DNA from: SIG440 sp045645805
GTDB lineage: Bacteria > Bacillota > Clostridia > Monoglobales > Monoglobaceae
Length of the DNA: 64,000 nucleotides
Direction: 5' to 3'
NCBI GenBank assembly: GCA_045645805.1
Contig: JAZRJL010000046.1
Location: 6,128 to 70,127 of the forward strand
Shown here: piece after piece, positions 1 to 8,260 of the stretch
Position numbering within the stretch: position 1 is the stretch's first letter
Layout: each line of letters opens with the position of its first letter
The notes under the pieces: generated by a model
Databases searched by the model: none
Told to the model about the DNA's origin: nothing
Seen by the model: the letters and a program-made list of their open reading frames with translations, nothing else
Made by a program: the position numbers and the translations under genes

Positions 1-1
1 G

Positions 2-1093
2 CCCGAGGATGAAGACAAGGTACAGCTTGATTTTAACAAAATTATGTTTGAGATAAAGCCACCCGAAAAGGAATTCGCATATGTTTTAGATGCAGCAGTT
101 AATGATGCCGTATCCTTTGGCAGTGTTGCAATTGTGAAATTTCTGGTGCTTACCGATAATGGCGTTGAAACGTTAGAAATCGGAAACAATGCCAAGGTAA
201 ATGATACCATTGTTTATACAGAAAACAACAGTTGTTCCGACGGAGAACACTATGCTTGCGACAATACGTGTGCTTATAAAGCAATTTCCGCAATTCCTGT
301 AAGCGAAGTTGTTGAATTCACAAAAAACGAAGCAGGTGAAGTTGTTTCAATTACAACAGCAGATTATTCGGATAGTTTTGATGGATATATGTATACGGAC
401 CCTGTTAATGCTGAATATGACCTTGAAAACGGCAGCCTTAATGGTGTTGGCTATATCGACCCTGATACAAAGGTGTTTGCAATTGATATAGTAGCACAAA
501 ATTCAAGAGTTTTTACGATAGATGCCCTTGAAGATGAAAATTACTATACCGTCCTTGGTATGTATGCAACCACCAAGGCAAATGATAATAATATCATTGT
601 TGTTGACCTTGCAAGCCTTATGTCTGTGGGAGCAACTTTAAACATTGCCGTTATTACCGAAGTTGGTTATGGTACAAATGGCGACGGTGATGATATACTT
701 AATCTTGCTTATTTTGAAAACAGCGATTTTACTTATGCTGATACAGTCAATATAACAGACCTTGAGATTATAAGTGATAGATATGCACTTAGTCCGTATG
801 ATATTTCAGTCGGTGATATTGTAAAGCTTAAACTTGATTCAAACAGTCTTGTTTGTGCAATTAAATTTGTTGTTAACTTTACAGAAGATACGGTGCGGGA
901 TTACACTGCAAAAAATACAGTTGTTGCCGTTGATACTGCAGGCTCGGGCAATGAAGTATTTGACGGTGGCTATGTAACAGCTTACAACGAAAGCAAATCA
1001 ATTGCAACTCTAAACAGCGGCAACCAGTACAAACTCAACAGGGCTGTTAACACATACGTAATTGATGGTACAAAAACATCCCTATATATATAA
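2..1093 (+). CDS. Surface/secreted protein, upstream part (5' partial, frameshifted)
   Basis: The frame is already open at base 2, so the real start lies before the window; the ATG at 44 is internal. The visible 360 or so residues are acidic, rich in Asn, Thr and Asp, and made of beta-strand-like stretches, as in the stalks of Firmicutes surface proteins. No membrane segment or enzyme motif is visible. The frame stops with TAA at 1091-1093 inside a TA-dinucleotide tract, and the overlapping frame from 1062 continues the same kind of sequence, so the two open frames are almost certainly one gene split by a two-base slip. An N-terminal signal peptide and wall anchor (for example SLH domains) would lie outside the window and are inferred only. 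Confidence 0.6.
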   Translation, partial: PEDEDKVQLDFNKIMFEIKPPEKEFAYVLDAAVNDAVSFGSVAIVKFLVLTDNGVETLEIGNNAKVNDTIVYTENNSCSDGEHYACDNTCAYKAISAIPVSEVVEFTKNEAGEVVSITTADYSDSFDGYMYTDPVNAEYDLENGSLNGVGYIDPDTKVFAIDIVAQNSRVFTIDALEDENYYTVLGMYATTKANDNNIIVVDLASLMSVGATLNIAVITEVGYGTNGDGDDILNLAYFENSDFTYADTVNITDLEIISDRYALSPYDISVGDIVKLKLDSNSLVCAIKFVVNFTEDTVRDYTAKNTVVAVDTAGSGNEVFDGGYVTAYNESKSIATLNSGNQYKLNRAVNTYVIDGTKTSLYI

Positions 1094-2195
1094 TGGTTCT
1101 GACAATAATTTCGAGTACTTTGAAAAACTTTATGGCACAGAGCCGGTGGCTCTGTACTTTTCTGACAGAGCTTTAGCACCTGACATAGATAATATTGCGA
1201 CTACCGAAGCTCAAAAGTACGCTGACCACATCTACGTAAGAACATATGAAGACAGTATCACAGACGTTGTTATCATTAAAGGAGCTCTCACAAAGGTAAC
1301 TGCGGCTTCAGGTTCAAGTATGTCAGCTTACGGTTCAAGTTTAGCAGTTGTCTCAGGATTAGCAGACACCACCGACGAGGGTGAAAAGGTTTATAAACTT
1401 GACTATTTTATCCCTTCGAAAGAAGATGATATAGCCACCGATATAATAGCTAAAGGCTCTATTACCGAAATCAGTGATTTCAGCGCTGTAAATAAACTGA
1501 CAGCACTTAACGAAGAAGATGGGGTTATCGAAGATGACCAGCCCATTTCCGGCGGTGGCTCAGGTGGCTCAGGCGGCGGAGGAACAAGCACTTCAATCGC
1601 AATTGCTCAGGTAACTGCTTACAACCTTTGCCTTAAGGGCGAAATGGCGGCAAATTATGAGCTTTTAGAAACAAGAATTGAAAATCTGTCGGTTTACAAA
1701 TCAAACCTTGCAGAGGTTAGTGTTGCGGCAGAGGGTGAAGACGGCAAAGTTACAGGCAGCGGCATTTATCTTTGGGGAAGCTTGGTTACGGTTTCTGCCG
1801 TTCCTGATGAGGGAAATGCCTTTGAGGGCTGGTATCTTAACGGAGAATGCGTTTCAACCCAAAATGAGTATGCGGTTTTTGTTTTTGAGGATATGCACCT
1901 CGTTGGACGCTTTGGTATTGACACCACCGTTTCAACCGACACGGTATACACCGAAAAAGACGGCAAATGGCTGTTTATCACAAGCATAAAGAACTGTCCC
2001 GAAAATGCCGAGCTGGTAATTGCACTTTACGAGGGCGGCAGAATGATTGACTTTAAGGCAACAAAAGACTTTACCAACGAAAGTGCGACGGTTTATCTTG
2101 ATAAAAACAGCTTTGACAAGGCAAAGGTAATGCTTTGGGATGCTTTCGGTTCGCTTAAGCCACTGGCAGAGGTTAAAGAGGTTTTGTTTAAGTGA
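1062..2195 (+). CDS. Surface/secreted protein, downstream part with InlB-type repeat
   Basis: This is the continuation of the preceding frame after the TA tract. The start at 1062 is a TTG without a ribosome binding site, so independent translation is unlikely. About 150 residues of mixed sequence are followed by a Gly/Ser linker (encoded near 1550-1585). After it comes a stretch with the pattern of divergent InlB B-repeats (bacterial repeat, Flg_new-like): a GSGIY-type strand, VTVSAVPDEG, then FEGWYLNG. The C-terminal 90 residues form another beta domain ending in a lysine; no LPxTG sorting signal or membrane anchor is visible. Role: probably extracellular adhesion or surface structure (inference). 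Confidence 0.6.
   Translation: MMVQKHPYIYNGSDNNFEYFEKLYGTEPVALYFSDRALAPDIDNIATTEAQKYADHIYVRTYEDSITDVVIIKGALTKVTAASGSSMSAYGSSLAVVSGLADTTDEGEKVYKLDYFIPSKEDDIATDIIAKGSITEISDFSAVNKLTALNEEDGVIEDDQPISGGGSGGSGGGGTSTSIAIAQVTAYNLCLKGEMAANYELLETRIENLSVYKSNLAEVSVAAEGEDGKVTGSGIYLWGSLVTVSAVPDEGNAFEGWYLNGECVSTQNEYAVFVFEDMHLVGRFGIDTTVSTDTVYTEKDGKWLFITSIKNCPENAELVIALYEGGRMIDFKATKDFTNESATVYLDKNSFDKAKVMLWDAFGSLKPLAEVKEVLFK
1083..1092 (+). repeat. (TA)5 tract at the frameshift point
   Basis: Five TA units sit exactly where the reading frame of the surface protein breaks. A sixth unit would restore a continuous frame reading L-Y-I-Y-N-G-S-D across the junction. This is compatible with slipped-strand variation or a sequencing/assembly error. 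Confidence 0.7.
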
Positions 2196-2285
2196 AAAAT
2201 TTACAACCCCTCCGGCTCGGCTTTGCCGACCCACCTCCCCTATGCTCTGGGGAGGCTTAGTAAAATCATTTATTATACAAAAATG

Positions 2286-2323
2286 AGGCTGTTTAAAAAG
2301 TCAGTTGACTTTTTAAACAGCCT
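2286..2323. terminator. Perfect 18-bp stem hairpin between convergent genes
   Basis: The arms AGGCTGTTTAAAAAGTCA and its exact complement are separated by GT. It lies 90 bases after the surface gene and also downstream of the minus-strand vanW-like gene, so it can serve both as a bidirectional terminator. A near-identical hairpin is found at 56473-56514 and a related one at 21220-21270, which points to a repeated element family and not a one-off terminator. Confidence 0.6.
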
Positions 2324-2575
2324 TTGCTTTTCTAAGGGGATAGGAAAAAAACTTTGGAATTAACAAACTGAGCCAAAGCTTTGGCTTTGGGTTACCCGAA
2401 GGCGTACGTCGGTACGTCGAGCGGCGAAGTTTGTTGATAGCAAGAAAAGTTTATATAATATAAAAAATCATTTTTTGATTTTTTACCTTAAAATGACTAT
2501 TGCAACAATTATATTGCTTATATTATGTAAATCTTCTTTTCTTGCGTTCCAGAGTTTTTTAACATCCCCATCTGT
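2324..2575. repeat. Composite intergenic repeat, copy D
   Basis: The stretch has no credible gene. It contains a block bounded by ACAAACTGAG and CGAAGTTTGT (about 2364-2436), and next to the stop of the vanW-like gene a tail reading TTTTTTAACATCCCCAT. The same bounded block occurs at 45832-45890, and a tail of the type GCGGTCTGGACT followed by ACATCCCC occurs at 45953-45985 and 56609-56639. The three loci therefore share a modular element placed just after the stop codons of minus-strand genes. Confidence 0.5.
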
Positions 2576-2583
2576 ATTTTATT

Positions 2584-4356
2584 TTAAACATTAACCTCTT
2601 CTTCTACCTCTTCTGGCATTACGACGGGGTCAGACTGGTTTTCGGTTGTCTCTTCTGGTTTTTCACCGCTGTTGGGTTCGGACTCCTGTGGCAAAGCTGT
2701 TTGCCCGTCTTCTGGCTTTGGCTCACCCGGGGTTGTATTTTCAATTACCATTCCTGGTGTGTAAAGTTTCAACATCTCGGTAGGTGTATCCTTGTCAGCA
2801 GGGTTTACCTCCTCTTCAATGGGGGCGGCACGGTAAACACTTCGAGTAAGCTTTTCGGTTTTTATCACCTTGCCTGCCTGCTTGACAATTCTTTGCGAAG
2901 CAACCGCATATCCCGGTGCACCCTTGTTTATTATGTGCTTGTAGCCCTTGGGAATTTCAGGGTTTTCGGTGCGTTCGGTGGTGGGCTGATAGTCTGCTGT
3001 TCTGGTATGTACAAGCTCAACCGTTATGTCAGGGTCCTTAACCCCAAGAATTCTACAGGTAAGCCGTCTGTTTTGCACCTCTGCAACGAACTTTACAGGG
3101 TAGTCGGTATTGTTTTTTATAAGCAAATCAATATACCCCTCGGCAATTGTTGCGTCCTGTCCTGCCGGCACATAGCTTACAGGCAGGGAATGTGAGGTTC
3201 GGGACACAATCTCAAGATTTGCATAAAGTGCCGCAGAATAAAGAGTTGACGAGGTCTGGCAAATTCCTCCGCCGATGCCCGTTTCTGTTTTATTTCCTAT
3301 ATACACTCCTGCCTCACGGTAGCCGTTTGCAACGGTACGTCTTCCTACGGTTTTGTCGTAGGAAAAGGTCTCGCCCGGCATAAGGATTTTTCCGTTTACA
3401 CGGCTTGCGGTAAGCTTTACATTGCTTGCCCGTGCCGCAGAGCTGGTGGCAAAGCTTGATGAAAACGAGCCGATTTCATCTCTGAACAAAAGCTCTTCAA
3501 GCTGTTTTTTCGTAACCTTTGGCTTTTCGGTCTTTACCGTTATGGTATTTTGACCGTCTTCGCTGCCAAGTGCAGCTTTAACCGCTGATTTATCCACGGT
3601 TATACCTACCTTTTCGGCATCTATCACTATTTCACCGTTTTCAAGGCGGTAAGCCGCATCCTGCATAGGTGCGGTTATTTTTGCATAAAACTCGTCCAAA
3701 TCTACTTTTTTTGCGGCAAGTGTTTCGATTTCAAGCTTGATTTCCTTTGCTTTTGGGTCTTTTGCAGCTTTAGCAAGCAGCTGCTTTGTTTTTTGACGGT
3801 TTACAAGCCTGCCGCCGTGACCCTTGCTTATCGTAAGCTTATCACCCTCAAGGCTGAAGCTTGCTTCTTCGGGCAGACGCTCCTTGTCACCGGCAAGGTC
3901 TTTGATTATTTTGTCCAGAGCCTGCTCGTCAAGAGCAAGTTCAAGGGGAATATTTTCGCTTTTGAATGCAAGCTTAAACATTTTTATGAGCTTTTTAAAG
4001 CTTCCACCATCTCTGCCGATTGCAAATGCTGCCTGAGCAGTTTTTTTGCTGTCAATAACGGCATCAAGCTCATCATACACAATTCCCGTTCTTTTTCCGT
4101 CAAGAACAAGGTCAATGCTTTTTCCCCGTGTAACGTCCCGAAAGGCATCTGAAAGCTCTTTTTCCGCCGCTTCACAGGTCATACCGCCAAGCCTTAGACC
4201 TGCTGCGTTTATGTTGGGTAAAATTTTTGCATATGCCGACGAATACGCAAAAAAGCCTGACACCAGCAAAACAGCAACAAGGCACAAAATCCCTGCAGCA
4301 ATCAGGCTTTTTGAGTTTTTAAGGCTTTCGGTCAGTTTTTTGAATTTGTCCTTCAT
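2584..4356 (-). CDS. VanW family cell-wall protein (YoaR/peptidoglycan-binding type)
   Basis: A 590-residue protein with a short basic N-terminus and one membrane segment (about residues 19-41), so the bulk is extracytoplasmic. Two peptidoglycan-binding-4-like segments (about 45-290) precede the VanW core (about 295-430). The core is marked by LMPGETFSYD, the Gly-rich GIGGGICQTSSTLY and the RTSHSLPVSYVP stretch. A G5-like region follows (about 435-520), then a Pro/Glu-rich tail. VanW proteins have no firmly known reaction; they are linked to peptidoglycan and sporulation in Clostridia. It is transcribed divergently from the gerA operon. The start ATG is preceded by GAAAGGA. Confidence 0.85.
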   Translation of the reverse strand: MKDKFKKLTESLKNSKSLIAAGILCLVAVLLVSGFFAYSSAYAKILPNINAAGLRLGGMTCEAAEKELSDAFRDVTRGKSIDLVLDGKRTGIVYDELDAVIDSKKTAQAAFAIGRDGGSFKKLIKMFKLAFKSENIPLELALDEQALDKIIKDLAGDKERLPEEASFSLEGDKLTISKGHGGRLVNRQKTKQLLAKAAKDPKAKEIKLEIETLAAKKVDLDEFYAKITAPMQDAAYRLENGEIVIDAEKVGITVDKSAVKAALGSEDGQNTITVKTEKPKVTKKQLEELLFRDEIGSFSSSFATSSAARASNVKLTASRVNGKILMPGETFSYDKTVGRRTVANGYREAGVYIGNKTETGIGGGICQTSSTLYSAALYANLEIVSRTSHSLPVSYVPAGQDATIAEGYIDLLIKNNTDYPVKFVAEVQNRRLTCRILGVKDPDITVELVHTRTADYQPTTERTENPEIPKGYKHIINKGAPGYAVASQRIVKQAGKVIKTEKLTRSVYRAAPIEEEVNPADKDTPTEMLKLYTPGMVIENTTPGEPKPEDGQTALPQESEPNSGEKPEETTENQSDPVVMPEEVEEEVNV

Positions 4357-4553
4357 ATAATAATGTCCTTTCCCTTCCGATAGGGGTATTATTTTCTTTA
4401 TCTAATGTCTATTTCAGGATTGGCATAAATATTCCAAACCGCCATATACCTTGATTTTATCACAACAAGTCCAAAAGTCAATAGATTTTTGAATTTTTTG
4501 TAAACGGATAAAATTTACCTGTTTTGGAAATACTTTTTGCGAGGTGAATTACC

Positions 4554-6128
4554 GTGAAGAAAAATATATCAAATTCCTCCAAAGACGGATTCTTAGCAGA
4601 AACCCGCCACGGCGACCGAATGAGGGCGGTGCATAAAAAAAGCGTCAGCACCTGTCTTGAAGACAACAAAAATACATTAAAGACGGTTTTTGACAGCGAC
4701 AAGAATTTTGACCTTGTGTTTCGTGATTTCAGCATAAAAGCTTTAGGCAAGGAATACCCTGCCTTTTTAATCTTTTTTGACGGACTTGCAAACAAGGAAT
4801 TTATAAACCGTGATATTTTAAATCCCCTTATGACGAAAACAGACGAGGCACATCAGCCAGAAAACAGCCTTGAAGATACAATTTATAAGCATATGCTTAC
4901 TCAGGCACCCAACACAAAGGTTTTTGATATGGAAACCGTGGTTGACCTTGTATGCTTTGGCAACTGTGCCGTGTTTGTTGAAGGCTGTGGCTGTGCCTTT
5001 GTAGCCGATATAAAGGGTTGGGGGACAAGGGGCGTGGGCAAACCAATTTCCGAGGCGGTGCTTACAGGCCCTCAGGAGGCATTTTGCGAAACGGTAATGA
5101 CCAACATTGCACTTGTCCGCAAAATTCTTAAAAACCCAAATCTTGTTGCTGAGAATATACCCGTTGGCACAAAAAGCAAAACCCCCTGTGCACTTATGTA
5201 TATAAACGGAATAACCAATGTTTCGCTGGTAAGAGAGACAAAACGCAGACTTGCCGAAATTGATACCGAATATATCTTCTCTTCAACCGATGTTGAAATG
5301 CTGATTGAGGACAGCACCCTTTTTCCTTTTCCTCAGCTTTTAAAAACCGAACGACCCGACCGTGCCGCTGCACAGCTGAGCGACGGAAGGGTGATTATAA
5401 TTGTTCAGGGTAGCCCCTTTGTGCTTATCCTGCCTGCAACGGTGCGTGACCTTGCTGAGGTATCCGAGGACAGCTATGTACGGGTTGCCGAAGCAAATTT
5501 TATGCGTTTTGTGCGGCTTATCGGCTGTTTTCTTGCTGTTTTTTTGCCGGGGGTGTTTATAAGCACAGTTCTCTTTCATCACGAAAGCATACCTACCGAC
5601 CTGATTTTTGCCATTGAAGCAAGCCGCGAGCAAATGCCGTTTCCTACTTTGCTTGAGCTTGTAATTATGATTCTTGCCTTTGAGCTTATAAAAGAGGCAT
5701 CGACCCGTGTACCTGAACCGATTGGCTCAACACTTGGCATTGTGGGCGGTCTTATTTTGGGTCAGGCAGCGGTAAGTGCAAATATTGCAAGTCCCTTGCT
5801 TATCATAATTGTTTCAATTGCCGCACTTGGCTCGTTTACAGCACCGACGGCAGCAATTTCCCGTGCTATTTCCGTTTTGCAGCTTGTTTTTGTAGCTTTG
5901 GGAGCTGTGGCAGGGTTTTTGGGTATCGGCTTTGGAATTTTTGCTCTGCTTGGGTATATGTCGGCAAAGAAGTCTTTTGGTGTTCCTTACCTTGAGGGGT
6001 CAGGCAATGCAGACAATCCGTTTTTTGTACTGCCGGTATGGAAGCGTGAAAAACGCCCCTCAAAGTTAAAACCTCAAAATTACGAAAAACAGCCGCATAT
6101 CAGCAGAAAGTGGAAGGGAGAGGATTGA
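4554..6128 (+). CDS. gerA: Spore germination protein GerA family (GerAA-type A subunit)
   Basis: A 524-residue A subunit of a Ger-type nutrient germinant receptor in the inner spore membrane. The N-terminal half is soluble and contains the conserved LLKTERPDRAAAQLSDGR and VQGSPFVLILP motifs near residues 262-300. The C-terminal half has about five membrane helices. The GTG start at 4554 is chosen because GAGGTGAA lies 8-15 bases upstream. It opens the gerA-gerB-gerC operon, whose members follow without gaps; its stop overlaps the leader of gerB. Expression in the forespore (SigG) is expected for the family, but I could not identify a convincing SigG promoter in 4357-4553. Confidence 0.93.
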   Translation: MKKNISNSSKDGFLAETRHGDRMRAVHKKSVSTCLEDNKNTLKTVFDSDKNFDLVFRDFSIKALGKEYPAFLIFFDGLANKEFINRDILNPLMTKTDEAHQPENSLEDTIYKHMLTQAPNTKVFDMETVVDLVCFGNCAVFVEGCGCAFVADIKGWGTRGVGKPISEAVLTGPQEAFCETVMTNIALVRKILKNPNLVAENIPVGTKSKTPCALMYINGITNVSLVRETKRRLAEIDTEYIFSSTDVEMLIEDSTLFPFPQLLKTERPDRAAAQLSDGRVIIIVQGSPFVLILPATVRDLAEVSEDSYVRVAEANFMRFVRLIGCFLAVFLPGVFISTVLFHHESIPTDLIFAIEASREQMPFPTLLELVIMILAFELIKEASTRVPEPIGSTLGIVGGLILGQAAVSANIASPLLIIIVSIAALGSFTAPTAAISRAISVLQLVFVALGAVAGFLGIGFGIFALLGYMSAKKSFGVPYLEGSGNADNPFFVLPVWKREKRPSKLKPQNYEKQPHISRKWKGED

Positions 6129-6129
6129 G

Positions 6130-7077
6130 ATTATAACCTTTTTTAAGCCAAACGGATTCTTTAAACCCTTTGATGTTGCGTGTCTTGCGTTAAACCTTTC
6201 ATTATACCGTATTTTTACCAAATCGACCTTAAACGTCACCCATGCATCAGGCGGTTCAGGGGTAATTTCTACTATTGGTGCAGGGGTTTTTGCTATTTTT
6301 GTCCTTGGGCTGCTTGTACTGTTCTTTTCAAAATATTCATGCCGTCTTGAAGGTCTTGACAGTACCTTCGCCGGTGGTTTCTTTCGGCATATTTTGTCCC
6401 TTGCGGTGCTTTTGTATCTTGGACTTTCCTTTGCAACTGTTACAGGAGAATTTTCATTTCTTGCACAGGCAATTGCATTTCCAAAATCCCCCCTTTGGTT
6501 TGTAGCTGGCTTCTTTATCATTGCAGCATTTATCGGTGCTTTTTGTGGTTTTTCCGCAATTTTAAGATTAAGCGGTATTCTGGTACCGGTTTGCGGTGTG
6601 GGAATCGCTCTGCTTTGTCTTTTGACCGCACCCTCGGGCAGTATTTTTAATCTTTTTCCCGTTCTTGGCAGCGGCGTTCCCCAAACGGTAATTATGGGCA
6701 TTAAAAATCTGCTGTTTTATGTGGATATTCTGCTTTTGTTTTTGATTATCCCCGACACCGAAATAAGGCATAGCTATTACAAAGCACTTTTTTACGGAGC
6801 GGTGGCAGCGTTTGTATTAAATATTCTTTTTGTGTTTTCCTATACTCTCGCTGTATCTACACCCGAAGCAGTGGGCGAGCATATCCCCGTATATCTGCTT
6901 TTAAAAGAAGTCCGCCTTGGCAGGTTTATTCAGCGAATTGATGCGGTTATTCAACTTCTTTCAGCCTTTTCAGGATTTTTACAGCTTTCCTTTGTTTTGC
7001 GGCTTTCGGCTTTGGTTTTAAAAAAGCTTTTGAACATTCCCCAAAAATCAGGAGGTGACGTTCTTGAAGAAATTTAG
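6130..7077 (+). CDS. gerB: Spore germination protein GerB family (permease-like B subunit), non-AUG start
   Basis: An amino-acid-permease-like B subunit of the germinant receptor with about eight to ten membrane helices; roughly 315 residues, slightly short for the family. The frame is open from a TAA at 6067, but no ATG, GTG or TTG occurs before 6394, which would cut off the first two or three helices. The upstream part (FFKPFDVACLALNLSLYR, then a hydrophobic helix) clearly belongs to the family. The strong ribosome binding site AAGGGAGAGG at 6114-6123 best fits an ATT start at 6130 (ATA 6133 or ATT 6124 are alternatives). The C-terminus overlaps gerC. Confidence 0.8.
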   Translation: MITFFKPNGFFKPFDVACLALNLSLYRIFTKSTLNVTHASGGSGVISTIGAGVFAIFVLGLLVLFFSKYSCRLEGLDSTFAGGFFRHILSLAVLLYLGLSFATVTGEFSFLAQAIAFPKSPLWFVAGFFIIAAFIGAFCGFSAILRLSGILVPVCGVGIALLCLLTAPSGSIFNLFPVLGSGVPQTVIMGIKNLLFYVDILLLFLIIPDTEIRHSYYKALFYGAVAAFVLNILFVFSYTLAVSTPEAVGEHIPVYLLLKEVRLGRFIQRIDAVIQLLSAFSGFLQLSFVLRLSALVLKKLLNIPQKSGGDVLEEI

Positions 7078-8260
7078 CTGTGTATTAATTTTTATTATCG
7101 CTATTTCACTTATGCTGTGCGGTTGTTATGACAGCCACGAAATTGACGAAACCGCCTACCTGATTGCCCTTGGTATCGACACGGCAGATGGCGGAGGGTT
7201 CACCTACACTCTGCAGTTTTCCGCACCCCTTGCCACGGTTGAGGGTGGAGGTGGCGGGGGCGGCGGTGAAGAAGAGAAAAAAAATGCCACCGTCACCAAT
7301 CTCTCAATTTCTGCATCTGATTTTTATACAGCAAAAAATATGACCAACAATTTTTTAAGCAAAAGCATAAATATGTCACATCTTAAGCTGATTGTATTTT
7401 CAAAAGCCGTTGACGAACAGGGATTTTTGCATCATTCCCGCTTTCTCCTGCGTGAACGTGAGGTCAGACCCCATACTGCCGTGGCGGTTACCTCAGGTGA
7501 GGCAAAGGCTTATCTCGAAGCCGTCAATCCCCGGCTTGAAGCCAACACGGCCAAATACTACGAGCTGATGTCACTTCGGTCAAACAATGTATATTCGCCA
7601 AACAAAAAGCTGTCCCGGTTTGTTGATGAAATACGTTCATCTGACGGAATTTCGGTTCTGCCGGTGGCACATTCAGGAGAAAAAAGCGGTGACGAAAACC
7701 CGTTGGAAATTTCAGGCTTCTGGGTTAACACATCAGATTTTCAGGTCCATTCAAAAGAGGCGGGACTTCAGGGAATGGCAATTTTTAAGAATGGAAAAAT
7801 TATTTCCGTTGACACAGGCAGCGGCGGTATGCTTTACAATATAATCACCGGTGGAATAAAAAGCTGTACCGTATCCCTGAAAAATCCTTATGCAGAAAAT
7901 GAAATCCTGAGCTTTGGAGTGAATATCCCCGAAGCCGCATCGTATAAAATTGACAACAAAAAAAAGCCTTGCCGCATTACGGTAAACCAAGGCTTTGATG
8001 TTGAATTTTTCGGCGGGACCTTGCCCAAAGGTTTTAAAGACAATGGTCAGGTTTATGCTTTTGCAAAGGGATGCTTCCAGAAAGCTTTTTCGGAATTCTT
8101 CTATGACCTGTCCCGAAACAAAAAAGCTGATATCATAAACCTTGACAGATATTTCAAAATGCAATACCTGACCGAAAACTCTCCCGAGCTTTCAAACTGG
8201 AGCAAAGCATTTGAAACAGCCGAATTTGAGTTCAATATTGACTTCTTTGAAAAAAGCTAA
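7064..8260 (+). CDS. gerC: Ger(x)C family spore germination lipoprotein
   Basis: The C subunit of the germinant receptor, a lipoprotein on the outer face of the inner spore membrane. A hydrophobic signal ends in the lipobox L-C-G-C near residue 22 (counting from the chosen start). The mature protein has the family pattern YDSHEIDETAYLIALGID and a C-terminal domain ending near FEFNIDFF. The TTG at 7064 is preferred to the GTG at 7055 because AGGAGGTGA (7050-7058) is correctly spaced for it; the gene overlaps gerB by 14 bases. A Gly-rich/Glu run (GGGGGGGEEEEK) interrupts the first domain and looks like a low-complexity insertion. Confidence 0.9.
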   Translation: MKKFSCVLIFIIAISLMLCGCYDSHEIDETAYLIALGIDTADGGGFTYTLQFSAPLATVEGGGGGGGGEEEKKNATVTNLSISASDFYTAKNMTNNFLSKSINMSHLKLIVFSKAVDEQGFLHHSRFLLREREVRPHTAVAVTSGEAKAYLEAVNPRLEANTAKYYELMSLRSNNVYSPNKKLSRFVDEIRSSDGISVLPVAHSGEKSGDENPLEISGFWVNTSDFQVHSKEAGLQGMAIFKNGKIISVDTGSGGMLYNIITGGIKSCTVSLKNPYAENEILSFGVNIPEAASYKIDNKKKPCRITVNQGFDVEFFGGTLPKGFKDNGQVYAFAKGCFQKAFSEFFYDLSRNKKADIINLDRYFKMQYLTENSPELSNWSKAFETAEFEFNIDFFEKS

